This document shows, one piece after another, positions 12,964-13,264 of a stretch of DNA of 13,264 nucleotides (positions are counted from its first letter, which is position 1; every line of letters begins with the position of its first letter). The DNA lies in the NCBI GenBank assembly GCA_001839685.1, contig MLAK01000864.1, forward strand, positions 7,613 to 20,876, given 5' to 3'. The stretch comes from Tritrichomonas foetus (lineage: Eukaryota; Parabasalia; Tritrichomonadida; Tritrichomonadidae). The notes beneath the pieces were generated by a model. That model ran no database searches. It had not been told where the DNA came from and saw nothing but the letters and a program-made list of their open reading frames with translations. The position numbers were made by a program, and so were the translations under genes.

Positions 12964-13264
12964 TAATTAAACAAACAGCCTTATAAAATCTTTTGAAGCA
13001 AACACAAAGCTTAACCTAACTCATCTCATTTTCGAAATTGTTCTGTCAAATTGTTTGTAAAGATGAAAAAGGAAGATATGACCATGAAGTTGATGAATTG
13101 AACATCGGAATGAACATTTATTCAAAAAGTATGCAGATACAATTTGATCTCTAAAACTGTTCCTACAATTTTTTTCAAAAGTTGATATCATATTGGATTC
13201 ATAGTAAAAATAAAAATAACAAATTTTAAAGGAAATCGTCAGACCCATTTTTGAAATAAGATTC

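Larger units (their letters stand above)
12569..13264. other. Upstream region of CCZ1-like gene to window end
   Basis: No gene can be supported here. The region includes the CCZ1-like promoter, with GACCGTTTA on the minus strand (about 12647-12655, a Myb-like core). A less AT-rich island lies at about 12775-12860. Then come a hyphenated palindrome at 12890-12905 and an 11-bp direct repeat at 12937-12963. I saw no TCA-Py-A/T initiator near the CCZ1-like ATG and no tRNA. Confidence 0.55.

Noticed and set aside
13021..13248. 75-aa minus-strand ORF at the right end
   Set aside because: It lacks an initiator, resembles no family and has the composition expected of random AT-rich translation.
1..13264. 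Mobile-element enzymes, viral genes, CRISPR arrays, tRNA or rRNA
   Set aside because: No transposase, integrase, polymerase or capsid-like ORF, no spaced repeat array and no tRNA-like arms were seen on either strand.

Overview
The window looks like a piece of nuclear genome from an AT-rich, intron-poor unicellular eukaryote, most probably a parabasalid (Trichomonas/Tritrichomonas-like). Long eukaryotic genes (a COG subunit, a Polo kinase, a CHD-type chromatin protein, Ccz1) are uninterrupted by introns. Gaps between genes are only about 280-360 bp, apart from the two window ends. TAA, TGA and TAG all end genes, so the code is standard. Some starts carry a TCA-type initiator a few bases before ATG, and some stops overlap or abut TAAA; both are trichomonad habits. 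The lineage is an inference, about 65-70% sure.

Layout: 1-1017 is gene-poor and very AT-rich. It has one protein-like but unassigned 88-codon ORF, flanked by a perfect 15-bp inverted repeat about 0.9 kb apart. COG2 (1018-2958, minus) and a PLK1-type Polo kinase (3242-4738, plus) diverge from a 283-bp promoter region. After a convergent 3' gap come a coiled-coil protein (5107-5919, minus) and a 1563-aa CHD6-9-like protein (6220-10911, minus). A 170-bp spacer then leads to a possible 31-codon gene on the plus strand (11082-11177). The last gene is a Ccz1-like Rab7-GEF subunit, whose real ATG is at 12568 (11270-12568, minus). The rest (12569-13264) holds short repeats and a small less AT-rich island, with no convincing gene.

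The genes are not an operon or a single system. Two belong to membrane traffic (Golgi tethering by COG2; endosome/vacuole Rab7 activation by Ccz1), one to mitotic signalling and one to chromatin.

The most unusual item is the CHD-like protein. It keeps the CHD6-9 layout from the SNF2 region through the SANT-like modules. It has lost the chromodomains and nearly every catalytic SNF2 residue (Walker A Lys/Thr, DEAH, motif III, motif VI arginines). It has also gained an FYRN-FYRC module and a long acidic, repeat-bearing tail. I read it as a probable pseudo-remodeller scaffold.
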